Shown one piece after another: positions 25,239 through 33,308 of a stretch of DNA of 34,533 nucleotides; position 1 is the stretch's first letter, and every line of letters begins with the position of its first letter. The stretch covers positions 1 to 34,533 of the forward strand of contig JAICUM010000005.1 of assembly GCA_025935855.1 (NCBI GenBank), read 5' to 3'. The notes beneath the pieces were generated by a model, which did no database searches, was not told the origin of the DNA, and saw only the letters and a list, made by a program, of their open reading frames with translations. The DNA is from Pirellulales bacterium. GTDB lineage: Bacteria; Planctomycetota; Planctomycetia; Pirellulales; Lacipirellulaceae. A program made the translations under genes and the position numbers.

Positions 25239-25536
25239 CGCTCCGCAAAAGCCTTACCCGCGAACGCTAGAAGCCCATAATTTCGCCAGATCTCCTTTAG
25301 TATCAGTATTTTATGGATCGATGGCGGCCGGTCGGGCTCTTATTCAAGCCCTCATGCCAGCAGCGGCAAAACCGAAAAATCCCGCCCAATCGGCGCCTTC
25401 CGCCAAAGCCGCAACCGCCCGCATGCCGATGTTGGCGAAGGCGAGCAGGCGTCCGCACGCGCTTCACGGGCGAAATTGCCGGCGCCCTCGTCGCTCGTCT
25501 GAGCACTCTTCACACGCAAACGCGGATGGATTCGCC
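25239..25536. other. Upstream region of the thioredoxin/YHS gene
   Basis: No separate gene is supported here. The downstream gene's frame stays open back to 25321, but that part is Lys/Arg/Pro-rich and precedes a proper signal peptide. Confidence 0.4.
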
Positions 25537-26838
25537 ATGCTTCGTTCCTTTGGCCTAGGTGGTTTGAGCGTCGTGATGTTGGTTGGCTTGGTGCAGGCCG
25601 CCCCGGTCGAGCAGGGCGTGAATTGGCGCTCGAATCTCGAACAGGCGAAGCTCGAAGCGGCACAGTCGAAGCGGTTGCTGCTGGTGCACTTCATGACTCG
25701 CACCTGCGGACCATGCAAGTATCTCGATCAGAACGTGTTCAGCCTGCCGCAAGTCGGCACAGCGATCGAGCAAGACTTCGTGCCGGTGCGGATCGACGCC
25801 GACGCCTCGCCGGCAATGGCCGCAATGTTTCGCGTGGATAAAGTGCCGAACGAATTCATCATGACGCCCGAGGGGAACGTGCTGGCGAATCCGCCGATTC
25901 CCGACAAGGCGGACGCCTACGTCGCGCAACTGCAGGGCATCGCCCGGCACCTCAAGCAACAGGCGGCCGCCGCCTCTCCCGCGGCCACGCAGCAGGCCAC
26001 GGTTAACCCTGCGTACGCCGGGCTGCCGGTGAGCGGCGCCCCGGCCGGCGCGGCTGCGGCGACCATGCCTGGCGCCGTTTCCAATCCAGCCATTTCCGCG
26101 GCACAAGGCGCCGCGATCGGGTCGGCCATGGCCGGACTGCCGAACCTCGGCGGCGCGGCGCCGCCAACGAACGCGATAGCGCCGCAGGCTCAAGCCAATC
26201 CGTTTGTCAACACAAACAGCAGCAATCGCTACGGCCAAGCCCAAAGCGTTTACGCGCCGGCCGCTCAACAAACGCCGGCAGCGCAGCAGAATGCCGCCTC
26301 AGCCGCCGGCACGATGGCCGCCGCCGCACAGAATCCACCGGCCACGGCAACAACGCCAGCCGCAAATGTTACAACAACTGCGTCCGCCAGCCCGGCGGCC
26401 GACGCCGCCGCGGTCGCCACTTCGAAACACGAGCCGCCAAAACTGCCGGCCGGCTCGCCGCCGCTGGCGTTCGACGGCTACTGCCCGGTCACGCTCAAGA
26501 CGCTGAGCCGCTGGACGCCCGGCAACGTGCAGTTCGGCATGGTCCACCGCGGCCGGACCTACTTGTTCGCCGGCGCCGAGCAGCGCGATCAGTTCCTCGC
26601 TAATCCCGATTCCTACAGCCCGGTCTTCTCCGGCCTGGATCCGGTGCTGTTGATCGACAACCAGCAAGCCGTCGATGGCTCGCGGGCGTTCGGCTTTCGC
26701 TACGGCGACGCGTTCTACCTGTTCTCCAGCAAGGAGACGATGGAGAAGTTCAGAAAATCGCCGCAAATGTACGCCGCTGGCGTACGCCAAGCGATGAACC
26801 GCCTCGACGCCTCGAACGGCGGCACGCTGCGGCGGTAA
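25537..26838 (+). CDS. Exported thioredoxin-fold protein with YHS-like C-terminal domains
   Basis: This is 433 residues from ATG 25537, chosen because it starts a signal peptide (GGLSVVMLVGLVQAAP). Residues 25-140 are a thioredoxin-fold domain of the DUF255/thioredoxin_7 type, with active site RTCGPCKYLD (Cys57 and Cys60) and cis-Pro104 in KVPNEF. A long Ala/Pro/Gln-rich disordered linker follows (about 145-305). Residues 308-433 hold two YHS-like modules: LAFDGYCPVTL, HRGRTYLFAGAEQRDQFLAN and DSYSPVFSGLDPVL; then AFGFRYGDAFYLFSSKETME. YHS domains are small metal-associated modules seen in metal-handling proteins. It probably works outside the cytoplasm in disulfide or metal chemistry, which is inferred from the domains. 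The neighbours are not functionally linked. Confidence 0.85.
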   Translation: MLRSFGLGGLSVVMLVGLVQAAPVEQGVNWRSNLEQAKLEAAQSKRLLLVHFMTRTCGPCKYLDQNVFSLPQVGTAIEQDFVPVRIDADASPAMAAMFRVDKVPNEFIMTPEGNVLANPPIPDKADAYVAQLQGIARHLKQQAAAASPAATQQATVNPAYAGLPVSGAPAGAAAATMPGAVSNPAISAAQGAAIGSAMAGLPNLGGAAPPTNAIAPQAQANPFVNTNSSNRYGQAQSVYAPAAQQTPAAQQNAASAAGTMAAAAQNPPATATTPAANVTTTASASPAADAAAVATSKHEPPKLPAGSPPLAFDGYCPVTLKTLSRWTPGNVQFGMVHRGRTYLFAGAEQRDQFLANPDSYSPVFSGLDPVLLIDNQQAVDGSRAFGFRYGDAFYLFSSKETMEKFRKSPQMYAAGVRQAMNRLDASNGGTLRR

Positions 26839-26843
26839 ATAGC

Positions 26844-26860
26844 CCGGCCATTCTGGCCGG
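26844..26860. terminator. Hairpin downstream of the thioredoxin/YHS gene
   Basis: This is a perfect 7-bp stem, CCGGCCA-TTC-TGGCCGG, 6 nt past the stop codon. No U-tract follows; with the next hairpin it lies between convergent genes. Confidence 0.4.
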
Positions 26861-26908
26861 AACAAGCACTGAATGTGCTCCGAATAGTAAGCACCACGCG
26901 CAGAAATC

Positions 26909-26929
26909 GCCGAGCCAGGATGGCTCGGC
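26909..26929. terminator. Second hairpin between convergent genes
   Basis: This is a perfect 9-bp stem, GCCGAGCCA-GGA-TGGCTCGGC, followed by TATATAGG. It lies 22 bp from the end of the converging minus-strand HEAT/TPR gene and could serve either direction. Confidence 0.45.
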
Positions 26930-26951
26930 TATATAGGTCGCATCGGCGGAC

Positions 26952-27614
26952 TCATTGATTCTTCAGCACGCGCTGCAATTGAATCACCCGCGCGCGCACT
27001 TCTTCCATATTCGGATTCAGCCGCAGCGCCCGGCGGTACGATTCCAGCGCCGCCACCAAATTGTGCTGCATCTCGAACGCTTGTCCCATGACCGCCGCCG
27101 CCTGGAAGTGGTACGGGTTAATCTCCAGCGCCTGATTGCAGTCGCGCGTCGCCGCGTCGTAATGGCCTAGGTGATAGTACGCCTTGCCGCGCTGATACCA
27201 GCCCTGAGCAATCCACGGCGCGTCCTGAATGATCTTGCCGGCCAACTGCGACGCCCGATCGTAATCGCCCTCGTCAATCTTATCAGCGACGGCCCCCAAC
27301 CGACGCTGATGAATCGCCAACCCCACGCGCGGCCAGATCAGCGAGATGGCGTTCTCGGCCAGCGTCCGCACGCCGCGATCAAGATCGACCAGCGCCTTCC
27401 CCAGCACGAAATTCGACTGATAGTCGCTCAGCCGCCCCAGGGCCAGCACGGCGCCGCGGCGGGCCATCCGCTCCCCGTTCAAGGCCAGCCGCTCAAGACT
27501 GCCAATGAAATACCGCTCCGACACCGAACGCAAAAACGTGTTGATCTCCTGGTCTTCGAGGTACTGCTCGAAGTAATCAACCAACAACGGGCTTTGGCGA
27601 TACGCGCGGCTCAC
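26952..27614 (-). CDS. HEAT/TPR repeat protein
   Basis: This is 220 residues from GTG 27614. The frame is closed by TGA about 24 nt further upstream, so GTG is the first usual start; no clear ribosome site is visible. Residues 35-105 are helical and HEAT-like (RMARRGAVLALGRLSDYQSN, KALVDLDRGVRTLAENAISL). Residues 115-215 contain about three TPR units: DYDRASQLAGKIIQDAPWIA, QGWYQRGKAYYHLGHYDAAT, CNQALEINPYHFQAAAVMG and SYRRALRLNPNMEEV. It is a cytoplasmic scaffold protein, probably for protein-protein contacts; the partner is unknown. It is divergent from the STN-domain gene, with 219 bp between the starts. Confidence 0.8.
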   Translation of the reverse strand: MSRAYRQSPLLVDYFEQYLEDQEINTFLRSVSERYFIGSLERLALNGERMARRGAVLALGRLSDYQSNFVLGKALVDLDRGVRTLAENAISLIWPRVGLAIHQRRLGAVADKIDEGDYDRASQLAGKIIQDAPWIAQGWYQRGKAYYHLGHYDAATRDCNQALEINPYHFQAAAVMGQAFEMQHNLVAALESYRRALRLNPNMEEVRARVIQLQRVLKNQ

Positions 27615-27833
27615 GGCAGTGGGGAAGGCAAACGACCGGGATCAATCGCTTCAGGTGATAAGTTCGACGATCGCCCGCGGCAAATCGTCCATCTACTCGT
27701 TGAGTGTAATTGCCCCTGCCAACTGCTCAATGAAAATGTAAAAAGAAAACGCAGCTTCCCTAACGTCGATTGACCGCGGCCGAGCGCCAATTCCTGCCGT
27801 CGGCTCGCCAAACTCTTGACAGTCGCCCTTCGC

Positions 27834-28997
27834 ATGTTTACTCGCCGGATGACGAACCGATGGATTGCCGCCGCGGCGACGATGCTTGTCGCCGTCGGAA
27901 TCGTCGCGCCGCCATGCAATGCACAAACCAAAGCGGCCGCGCCGTCCGCTGGCATCAAACGCTACGAGCTGCCCGTCACCGTCACCTGGCAAAGCCAAGA
28001 ACTCGCTTCGGGGCTGAACCGTCTGGCTGACTTGCAGCAGACGACCATCTGGCTCGATCGCCGCATCGATCCCTCGACAACCGTTGACCTCTCCGCCAGC
28101 AACGAGCCGCTCATCGACGTGCTGCGCAAGCTCGGCGAGCCGCACGCCTGGTCGGCGACGCCATTGGACGGCGTTGTGTATTTCGGCCCCAAGCAAACCG
28201 CCGACGAGCTCGCGACGCTTGCCGCGATTGCGCGACAACAAGTGGCGCAGGCTCCCGCGACCATGCAAAATCGATGGCTCAAGAGCGAGGCATGGTCGTT
28301 TCCCCGCTTAAGTCAGCCGCGCGAGCTGCTAGTCGCCCTAGCCAAGTCCGTCGGCGCCTCGATCGAGCACGTCGACCTCGTGCCGCTCGATCTGTGGCCC
28401 GCGCACTCCCTGCCGCCGACGCCGCTCGTCGATCGAATGGTGTTGGTACTCGCCAGTTTCGATTTGACCTGCGAGCTATCCAAGGACGGCCGGCAGCTCG
28501 CCGTCGTGCCTATTAAGCGGCCAGTGCAAATCACTCGCGAATTCGCAGTTCCCGCCGCGCGGGCCGCTGCCATTGAGGAGCAATTGCAATTGATGCCGGA
28601 AGCAAAAGTCGATCGCCGCGGGCAGCGATTGATCGTTTCGGCGCGTGTCGAAGAACTCGAAACATTGGCTGTCGTCATGCGCGGTCAAACAACATCCAGT
28701 GCCGCCAGGCAACAGTCCAGCAGCACGAAGCCCGCGCCTTTGGAAGATCAACGCTTCACGCTGCGAATCGAAAACAAACCCGTCGGCGCCGTGATCGACC
28801 AGCTCGCGAAGCAACTGAAGCTCGACGTGACGTGGGACGCTGCTCTTCAAGCCGGCGCGAAGCCCCGCCGCAATGCGCTCATCTCCTGCAACGTCCGCGA
28901 AGTGAACATCGACGCCCTGCTCAAAGCCATCCTCGCACCTGCCAACCTCGCCTTCCACCGCGACGGCCAACGCATCGCCATCCACGCCGCCAACTAG
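27834..28997 (+). CDS. Exported protein with STN-like (secretin/TonB N-terminal) domains
   Basis: This is 387 residues from ATG 27834 (MFTRRMTNRW); ATG 27849 is a close alternative and TTG 27816 a weaker one. A signal peptide (WIAAAATMLVAVGIVAPPCNA) is followed by two domains of the STN type: VTVTWQSQELASGLNRLADL with the DLSASNEPLIDVLRKLGEP continuation, and FTLRIENKPVGAVIDQLAKQ with NIDALLKAILAPANLAF. Both share the pattern of an amphipathic helix, V-x-V-x-L strands and a final helix seen in secretin and TonB-receptor N-termini. No secretin barrel follows, so it is a free-standing periplasmic protein. A role in envelope transport complexes is possible, but there is no neighbour to support it. 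Confidence 0.75.
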   Translation: MFTRRMTNRWIAAAATMLVAVGIVAPPCNAQTKAAAPSAGIKRYELPVTVTWQSQELASGLNRLADLQQTTIWLDRRIDPSTTVDLSASNEPLIDVLRKLGEPHAWSATPLDGVVYFGPKQTADELATLAAIARQQVAQAPATMQNRWLKSEAWSFPRLSQPRELLVALAKSVGASIEHVDLVPLDLWPAHSLPPTPLVDRMVLVLASFDLTCELSKDGRQLAVVPIKRPVQITREFAVPAARAAAIEEQLQLMPEAKVDRRGQRLIVSARVEELETLAVVMRGQTTSSAARQQSSSTKPAPLEDQRFTLRIENKPVGAVIDQLAKQLKLDVTWDAALQAGAKPRRNALISCNVREVNIDALLKAILAPANLAFHRDGQRIAIHAAN

Positions 28998-29023
28998 AGT
29001 AGCGCGTTCGCCGCCAGAGAACC

Positions 29024-29329
29024 TCACGACCGCATTAGCCGGTTCAGTTGTTCGCGAATCTCCGTCTCGATCTTCCCCTTGAACATCATCGCCGTCAGCG
29101 GGATGTCGCCCGACACGTCCAGCTTCTTGTCCAGCGACGCGATCGCGCCCGCCACCTTGAAGCCAAACGTCTTGAACGCGAACGTGAGCGTGTTCCCGTT
29201 CCACGCCTGCGTCAGGTCGCTCACCTTGTCCTGGAACTTCGCCTGCAGCGATTCCACGAACCGCTCCAAGCGCGACTTCGCCTCGTCGGCCGATAGATTG
29301 TGAGGCACCTCCAAATGAAACTTAGGCAC
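29024..29329 (-). CDS. Polyhydroxyalkanoic acid system family protein
   Basis: This is 101 residues from GTG 29329, chosen because AGGAG lies 8 nt before it; the frame continues to 29362. The sequence VPKFHLEVPHNLSADEAKSR, then RFVESLQAKFQDKVSDLTQAW, LTFAFKTFGFKVAGAI and LDVSGDIPLTAMMFKGKIET matches the small PHA_gran_rgn family. These are proteins of about 100 residues with a steroidogenic-transfer-like beta-rich fold, found beside polyhydroxyalkanoate genes in some bacteria. No PHA synthase or phasin gene is present in this window, so a role in storage granules cannot be supported from context. It faces away from the STN gene's direction, with stops only 26 bp apart. Confidence 0.75.
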   Translation of the reverse strand: MPKFHLEVPHNLSADEAKSRLERFVESLQAKFQDKVSDLTQAWNGNTLTFAFKTFGFKVAGAIASLDKKLDVSGDIPLTAMMFKGKIETEIREQLNRLMRS

Positions 29330-29576
29330 GCGGCGTTCTCCTGAAGGGAATGATCCGAGCAAAACGCCCAGGATCCGATAGCGGGCGTCGCTTCATTATA
29401 CGCAGATTACCGCGGCATTCTTGATCAACTGAATTGTCCGCAGATGTCGCCGATAGACGCAGATGTGAAGATAAGGAAACAAAAAGCATAAATCGACTGC
29501 CGAATCACTCCATTCACTCCGATCTGCGGCCATCTGTTCCATCTGCGGAAGTACTCTTCTCGATCTGCGGAGCGCG

Positions 29577-29798
29577 TTATGCCTCCTCATCCCAATCCGT
29601 GCGGTCCTCGCCATGCCACAGCGGCAGCCCGGTCCGCACGCGCTCCGCCAGCACGTGCAACTTTTCATCCGTCCCCGGCATGGCGCGCGTGGATTGGAAA
29701 CGACGCTCCTCGACAGCCTCCGGCTCGAAATTCCACTGGCCTTCCTTGATGGCTTCCAGCACTGACTTCGCCACGAGTAGATCCCCCCGAATCTTCAA
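29577..29798 (-). CDS. Conserved small planctomycete protein of unknown function
   Basis: This is 73 residues from TTG 29798, since no ATG is available. The text MKIRGDLLVAKSVLEAIKEG, then WNFEPEAVEERRFQSTRAMP and KLHVLAERVRTGLPLWH, has real-protein character. From memory it matches a small protein repeatedly annotated in planctomycetes. It has no membrane segment or known motif; the end is acidic (DRTDWDEEA). It lies 107 bp after mfnB on the same strand and could be the last gene of that operon. The 245 bp on its far side contain only short TCTGCGG-type repeated words. Confidence 0.65.
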   Translation of the reverse strand: MKIRGDLLVAKSVLEAIKEGQWNFEPEAVEERRFQSTRAMPGTDEKLHVLAERVRTGLPLWHGEDRTDWDEEA

Positions 29799-29905
29799 TT
29801 GGCTAGAGAAGCTTGGCCTTCCTCTGCTCGATTTGCCAATATCGCGGAATGCACGCGCGTGTCAAGAAAATTCCGCGGCGCCCGCAAAACAACACGGGCG
29901 ACAAA

Positions 29906-30625
29906 TCAATGCAAGGCCGCCGCGCCCGCGCGCCGATTGCCGACAAGCCCGTGCAATTGAGCGACGCGGCTTGCGCAAATCACGCCGGTTCTGCCGCCCT
30001 TACAGGCGGCGCCGCGAACGCCCACGACGTCGATCAACTCTAACGGCAGCAGCGCCATGGACTCCACTGTCAGCCGCCCCGCGACAACGGTGCGCTTGCC
30101 TCGATCGCGAATCGAGCCGAGCAAATCCACCAGCGCCGCCCGGTCAAGCACGTCGAGAAGTCCGCCCGCCGATTTATCAAACGTGTCGATCAGCACCCAA
30201 TCGGCGATTGATTCTGACAATAAGGTCAGAATCTCAGCAGGCGAGGGCGCCCGCGCCGTGTTGAAATCGGCGTACATCACCGGCACTAAACCTTGCCCGG
30301 CGTCGCTCGTCGCTTGTTGCACCCTCAGCCATGCATCTTTCCAGTCCTGCGACTTCTGTCCCGCGAGACCCAGCTTCAACAACTTCACTCCCGGAACCGC
30401 ATGCACGAACGCCGGCCCCCAACCGATCCAATCCGACAACTCGCCCGCAGCCGCTGAAACCGGCGCCCGGTTGCCAACCGCAGCCACCACCCGCGCCGCG
30501 ACGTCCGGGTACACGTAACCCAAGGCGCCGCGCGCCGGCTCCTTCAAGTCGATCCAGTCGGCTCCGCCGCGCAGCGCAGCTTCAGCTTCCTCTTCGTCGC
30601 GAACGCTTACCAACAGTTGCGTCAT
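29906..30625 (-). CDS. mfnB: (5-formylfuran-3-yl)methyl phosphate synthase (DUF556 family)
   Basis: This is 239 residues from ATG 30625. The start LLVSVRDEEEAEAALRGGAD, then WIDLKEPARGALG, and the later ADWVLIDTFDKSAGGLLD and VVAGRLTVESM segments match MfnB. MfnB is a TIM-barrel enzyme that joins two glyceraldehyde-3-phosphate molecules into the furan precursor of methanofuran. The expected active-site lysines are present as Lys28 (DLKEP) and Lys151 (TFDKS), with Lys85 in KLGLAG also conserved-looking. Planctomycetes are known to carry tetrahydromethanopterin/methanofuran-linked C1 genes, so this fits. Its ATG overlaps the stop of the upstream membrane protein by 4 bp (ATGA), indicating one operon. 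No other C1 gene lies in the window. Confidence 0.9.
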   Translation of the reverse strand: MTQLLVSVRDEEEAEAALRGGADWIDLKEPARGALGYVYPDVAARVVAAVGNRAPVSAAAGELSDWIGWGPAFVHAVPGVKLLKLGLAGQKSQDWKDAWLRVQQATSDAGQGLVPVMYADFNTARAPSPAEILTLLSESIADWVLIDTFDKSAGGLLDVLDRAALVDLLGSIRDRGKRTVVAGRLTVESMALLPLELIDVVGVRGAACKGGRTGVICASRVAQLHGLVGNRRAGAAALH

Positions 30626-31200
30626 GTCGCCGACCCGCTACTCGCCGCTTCCGATTCTTCGCGCATCTTCTGCTCCAGATGAATCTCGCGCAGCCGATGA
30701 TTCAGCCGGCGAATCAGCTCGCCGCTCAGCGGCTCGCACCACGTGCCGCGGATGCTGACATACCCGTCGCACCAGCGCGCCAGCGCGTCCTTCACTTCCA
30801 TGTGCGCCCACTCCGGCGCCTTCTGCGACAGCCGGGCCACCAGGTTCACCGTCTCACGTTCCTTACCCGCCACCGCCGGCAAGTGCGACGGCCCCTGGCC
30901 CGCGAAAAACGATTCGACCACCTGCATCGGCACGGCGATCGGCCTGCCGGCGCGCAAGTAGAACAGTACCTCGCCGTCGCGATAAGCAACCCGCGGCCGC
31001 CGCCATTGGCTGACGAGGCCGATGATGAGCACGACGCCCAGGACGATCAGCAGCCACCCGGCGGCGCGAATCCACCACGCCGTCGCGCCGTTTTGCAGGA
31101 GAAACCCGACGCCGATTATCGCCGCCGCCGGTACCATCGACATCGCCAACACGCGGCGATTCGAGCGCAGCCACACCTCGGTTTGTCCTTTAGGTTCCAT
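30622..31200 (-). CDS. Two-helix membrane protein of unknown function, coupled to mfnB
   Basis: This is 192 residues from ATG 31200. Two close transmembrane helices (LAMSMVPAAAIIGVGFLL and AAGWLLIVLGVVLIIGLV, about residues 18-65) are followed by a cytoplasmic beta-rich region that reads like a small PH-type fold: RVAYRDGEVLFYLRAGRPIA, VPMQVVESFFAGQGP. The C-terminus is a charged helix (ELIRRLNHRLREIHLEQKMR). I do not recognise the family with confidence. The stop overlaps the mfnB start (ATGA), so the two are translated together, but a functional tie to methanofuran synthesis is only suggested by that. A palindromic repeat lies about 100 bp upstream. Confidence 0.8.
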   Translation of the reverse strand: MEPKGQTEVWLRSNRRVLAMSMVPAAAIIGVGFLLQNGATAWWIRAAGWLLIVLGVVLIIGLVSQWRRPRVAYRDGEVLFYLRAGRPIAVPMQVVESFFAGQGPSHLPAVAGKERETVNLVARLSQKAPEWAHMEVKDALARWCDGYVSIRGTWCEPLSGELIRRLNHRLREIHLEQKMREESEAASSGSAT

Positions 31201-31306
31201 CGGTAACGATCTTACCTACGACTCCCGCATGACGGCAGGCGCCCAGCGCCATCAACGGACAAGAATCAAACTCACATGTGCATCAACTTCAGAAAGACTT
31301 TCTAAA

Positions 31307-31390
31307 TTAGCCACGGAGCTACGCTCCGCCGGCGCAGTGGCAAGGGACGCTCCACTTCACATCGCCAGCGGAGCGTAGCTCCGCGGTTAG
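31307..31390. repeat. Palindromic intergenic element with CGGAGCTACGCTCCG arms
   Basis: TTAGCCACGGAGCTACGCTC at the left and its near complement AGCGGAGCGTAGCTCCGCGG at the right bound an 84-bp inverted repeat, with a smaller AGTGG/CCACT stem inside. It is unlike the CAAGTGTAG family. It lies between the divergent membrane-protein and transporter genes. Confidence 0.6.
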
Positions 31391-31543
31391 GAGGCTTGAT
31401 TGCCTGTCCGCGAGGAAGGGGTCGGGAGTCTTTTGCGACTGGTCATTGCGTTTGCGTGGAAGCTCTCCAGTCGTAAAAGACTCCCGGCCCCGTGCGTCCC
31501 CAGCGCTAGACGGCGCACCGCCGCGCCTTTACGCTTGCTCTCC

Positions 31544-33121
31544 ATGACCCTCGACGCTCGAGTTCGTTCACGACCGCGCGATCCTGCGCTGATTCCAATT
31601 CTCGCCGTCATCGTTGCCTACCTGGTCGTGCTGGCGCTCGGCTGGCCGCGGGATTGGACAAACGCCTCGCTGGCCGACCACAGCGCCGCCGCCGAAGCCG
31701 ATCATGGCGCCGCCACAAACGCCCCGCCGAACGAGTCTGCCGCTCCCGCGCTGTGGGCCGTCACGCCGTTCGTGCTCCTGCTGGCGGCCATCGCCGTGCT
31801 GCCGCTGATTCCTCACACTGCCCACTGGTGGGAGAGCAATCTCAGCCGCTTCCTCGTCGCCGCCGGCCTGGCCCTGGTCGCACTTGTCTACTACGCCTTC
31901 ATACACGACGGCCACGTCGTCGCCCATTGGCCCGGGCACGCCGTCATCTCGCGCCAGGATGGCGCCGTCCAATGGGGCTTCGTGAAAACCGTCCTTGCCA
32001 ACGCGTTGCTTGGCGAGTTCATCCCGTTCATCGTCCTGCTGTTCAGTCTGTACACGATCGCCGGCGGCATCCGCATCACCGGCGATTTGCGAGCAAAACC
32101 AAGCACCAACGCCGCCATTATGGCCGTCGGCGCCTTGCTCGCGAGCTTCATCGGCACCACCGGCGCCGCGATGCTCCTCATCCGGCTGCTTCTGGAAACC
32201 AACCGCGAGCGGAAGCACGTCGCCCACACGGCGGTCTTCTTTATCTTCACCGCGTGCAACTGCGGCGGCTGCCTGCTGCCCATCGGCGACCCGCCGCTGT
32301 TCCTCGGCTACCTGCAGGGCGTGAGCTTCTTCTGGACTCTCGGCCTCTGGCCCGAATGGTTGTTCGTCAATGGCATGCTACTGGTCGCGTACTGGGCGCT
32401 CGACCGATTCTACTTCTATCCGCGTGAAGCCGCGCTCGACAGGCAGCGCGACGTCGCCCGTGTGCATGGAATTAAGGTAACCGGCGCCGGCTTGAACGGC
32501 CCGTTGCTGCTCGGCGTCGTGGCGGCGGTCGCCGTGCTCGATCCGAGCAAGGCCGTCCCCGGCACGACTTGGCATCCCTGGATGTACCTCCGCGAGGCCG
32601 TGCTGCTGGCGCTCGTGGCGGCCTCGCTGTTCTTCGGCTCGCACCACACACGCCAGCACAACCGCTTCAACTACTCCGCCATCATCGAAGTGGCCGCGCT
32701 GTTCGTCGGCATATTCATCTGCATGCAGCCGGCCTTGGAAATCCTCAGCGCCAACGGGGCGTATCTTGTCGACCGCTTCCAAATGGGGCCCGGCAAGTTT
32801 TTTTGGGCCTCCGGCATGCTCTCCTCGATCCTCGACAACGCGCCCACGTACCTCGTGTTCTTCCAAACCGCCCGCGACCCCGCCCAGGCCGGGTCGGTCA
32901 CCGGTGGCGTGCCGGAGCCCATTCTCGTCGGCATCAGCCTCGGCGCGGTCATGTGGGGCGCCATGACCTACATCGGCAACGGCCCCAATTTCATGGTCAA
33001 GGCCATCGCCGAATCCTCGGGCGTCCGCATGCCCAGCTTCTTCGGCTACATGGCCTACAGCCTGCTGATCCTGCTGCCGATTCTACTGCTCATGGACTGG
33101 ATTTTCGTCCTCCGCCCCTAG
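31544..33121 (+). CDS. NhaD/CitMHS-like sodium:proton antiporter or anion transporter
   Basis: This is 525 residues from ATG 31544 (MTLDARVRSRPRDPALIP); the frame is open back to 31400, but that part is basic and contains no membrane segment. There are about twelve hydrophobic segments. Typical features of the ion-transporter superfamily are visible: SFIGTTGAAMLLIRLLLETN and FTACNCGGCLLPIGDPPLFL in the first half, and SGMLSSILDNAPTYLVFF (an Asp-Asn pair) and YIGNGPNFMVKAIAESSG in the second. These make the paired hairpin-like repeats of NhaD and citrate transporters. A variable His/Ala-rich loop lies near the N-terminus. The most likely role is Na+/H+ exchange across the inner membrane. Substrate choice cannot be proved by reading. 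Confidence 0.85.
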   Translation: MTLDARVRSRPRDPALIPILAVIVAYLVVLALGWPRDWTNASLADHSAAAEADHGAATNAPPNESAAPALWAVTPFVLLLAAIAVLPLIPHTAHWWESNLSRFLVAAGLALVALVYYAFIHDGHVVAHWPGHAVISRQDGAVQWGFVKTVLANALLGEFIPFIVLLFSLYTIAGGIRITGDLRAKPSTNAAIMAVGALLASFIGTTGAAMLLIRLLLETNRERKHVAHTAVFFIFTACNCGGCLLPIGDPPLFLGYLQGVSFFWTLGLWPEWLFVNGMLLVAYWALDRFYFYPREAALDRQRDVARVHGIKVTGAGLNGPLLLGVVAAVAVLDPSKAVPGTTWHPWMYLREAVLLALVAASLFFGSHHTRQHNRFNYSAIIEVAALFVGIFICMQPALEILSANGAYLVDRFQMGPGKFFWASGMLSSILDNAPTYLVFFQTARDPAQAGSVTGGVPEPILVGISLGAVMWGAMTYIGNGPNFMVKAIAESSGVRMPSFFGYMAYSLLILLPILLLMDWIFVLRP

Positions 33122-33142
33122 CATTAAGCTTGCCTGGCGGTT

Positions 33143-33174
33143 CCCTCCCCTTAATGGGGAGGGCTAGGGAGGGG
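33143..33174 (+). repeat. Hairpin plus G-quadruplex element, copy 3
   Basis: CCCTCCCC-TTAAT-GGGGAGGG forms a perfect 8-bp hairpin, followed by CTAGGGAGGGG. Four G-runs overlap the hairpin's 3' arm. It begins 21 nt past the transporter stop, on the transporter's sense strand, and precedes ribonuclease D. Confidence 0.7.
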
Positions 33175-33308
33175 TCCCATTTCGCTCGCCAAGGCGAAGA
33201 AGCGGGACAAACGTTACTTTTCGTTCCCATCGCCTCGTTTTAGAATGCCTTGATTCTCGCTTCCACATTCCGCTTAAGCAGATAGCCTCGCCGCGCTGAC
33301 TCGCTCCT

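Noticed and set aside
31568-32866. Antisense and alternate-frame open stretches across the transporter gene
   Set aside because: They are shadows of a GC-rich membrane-protein gene with clear transmembrane segments in the true frame.
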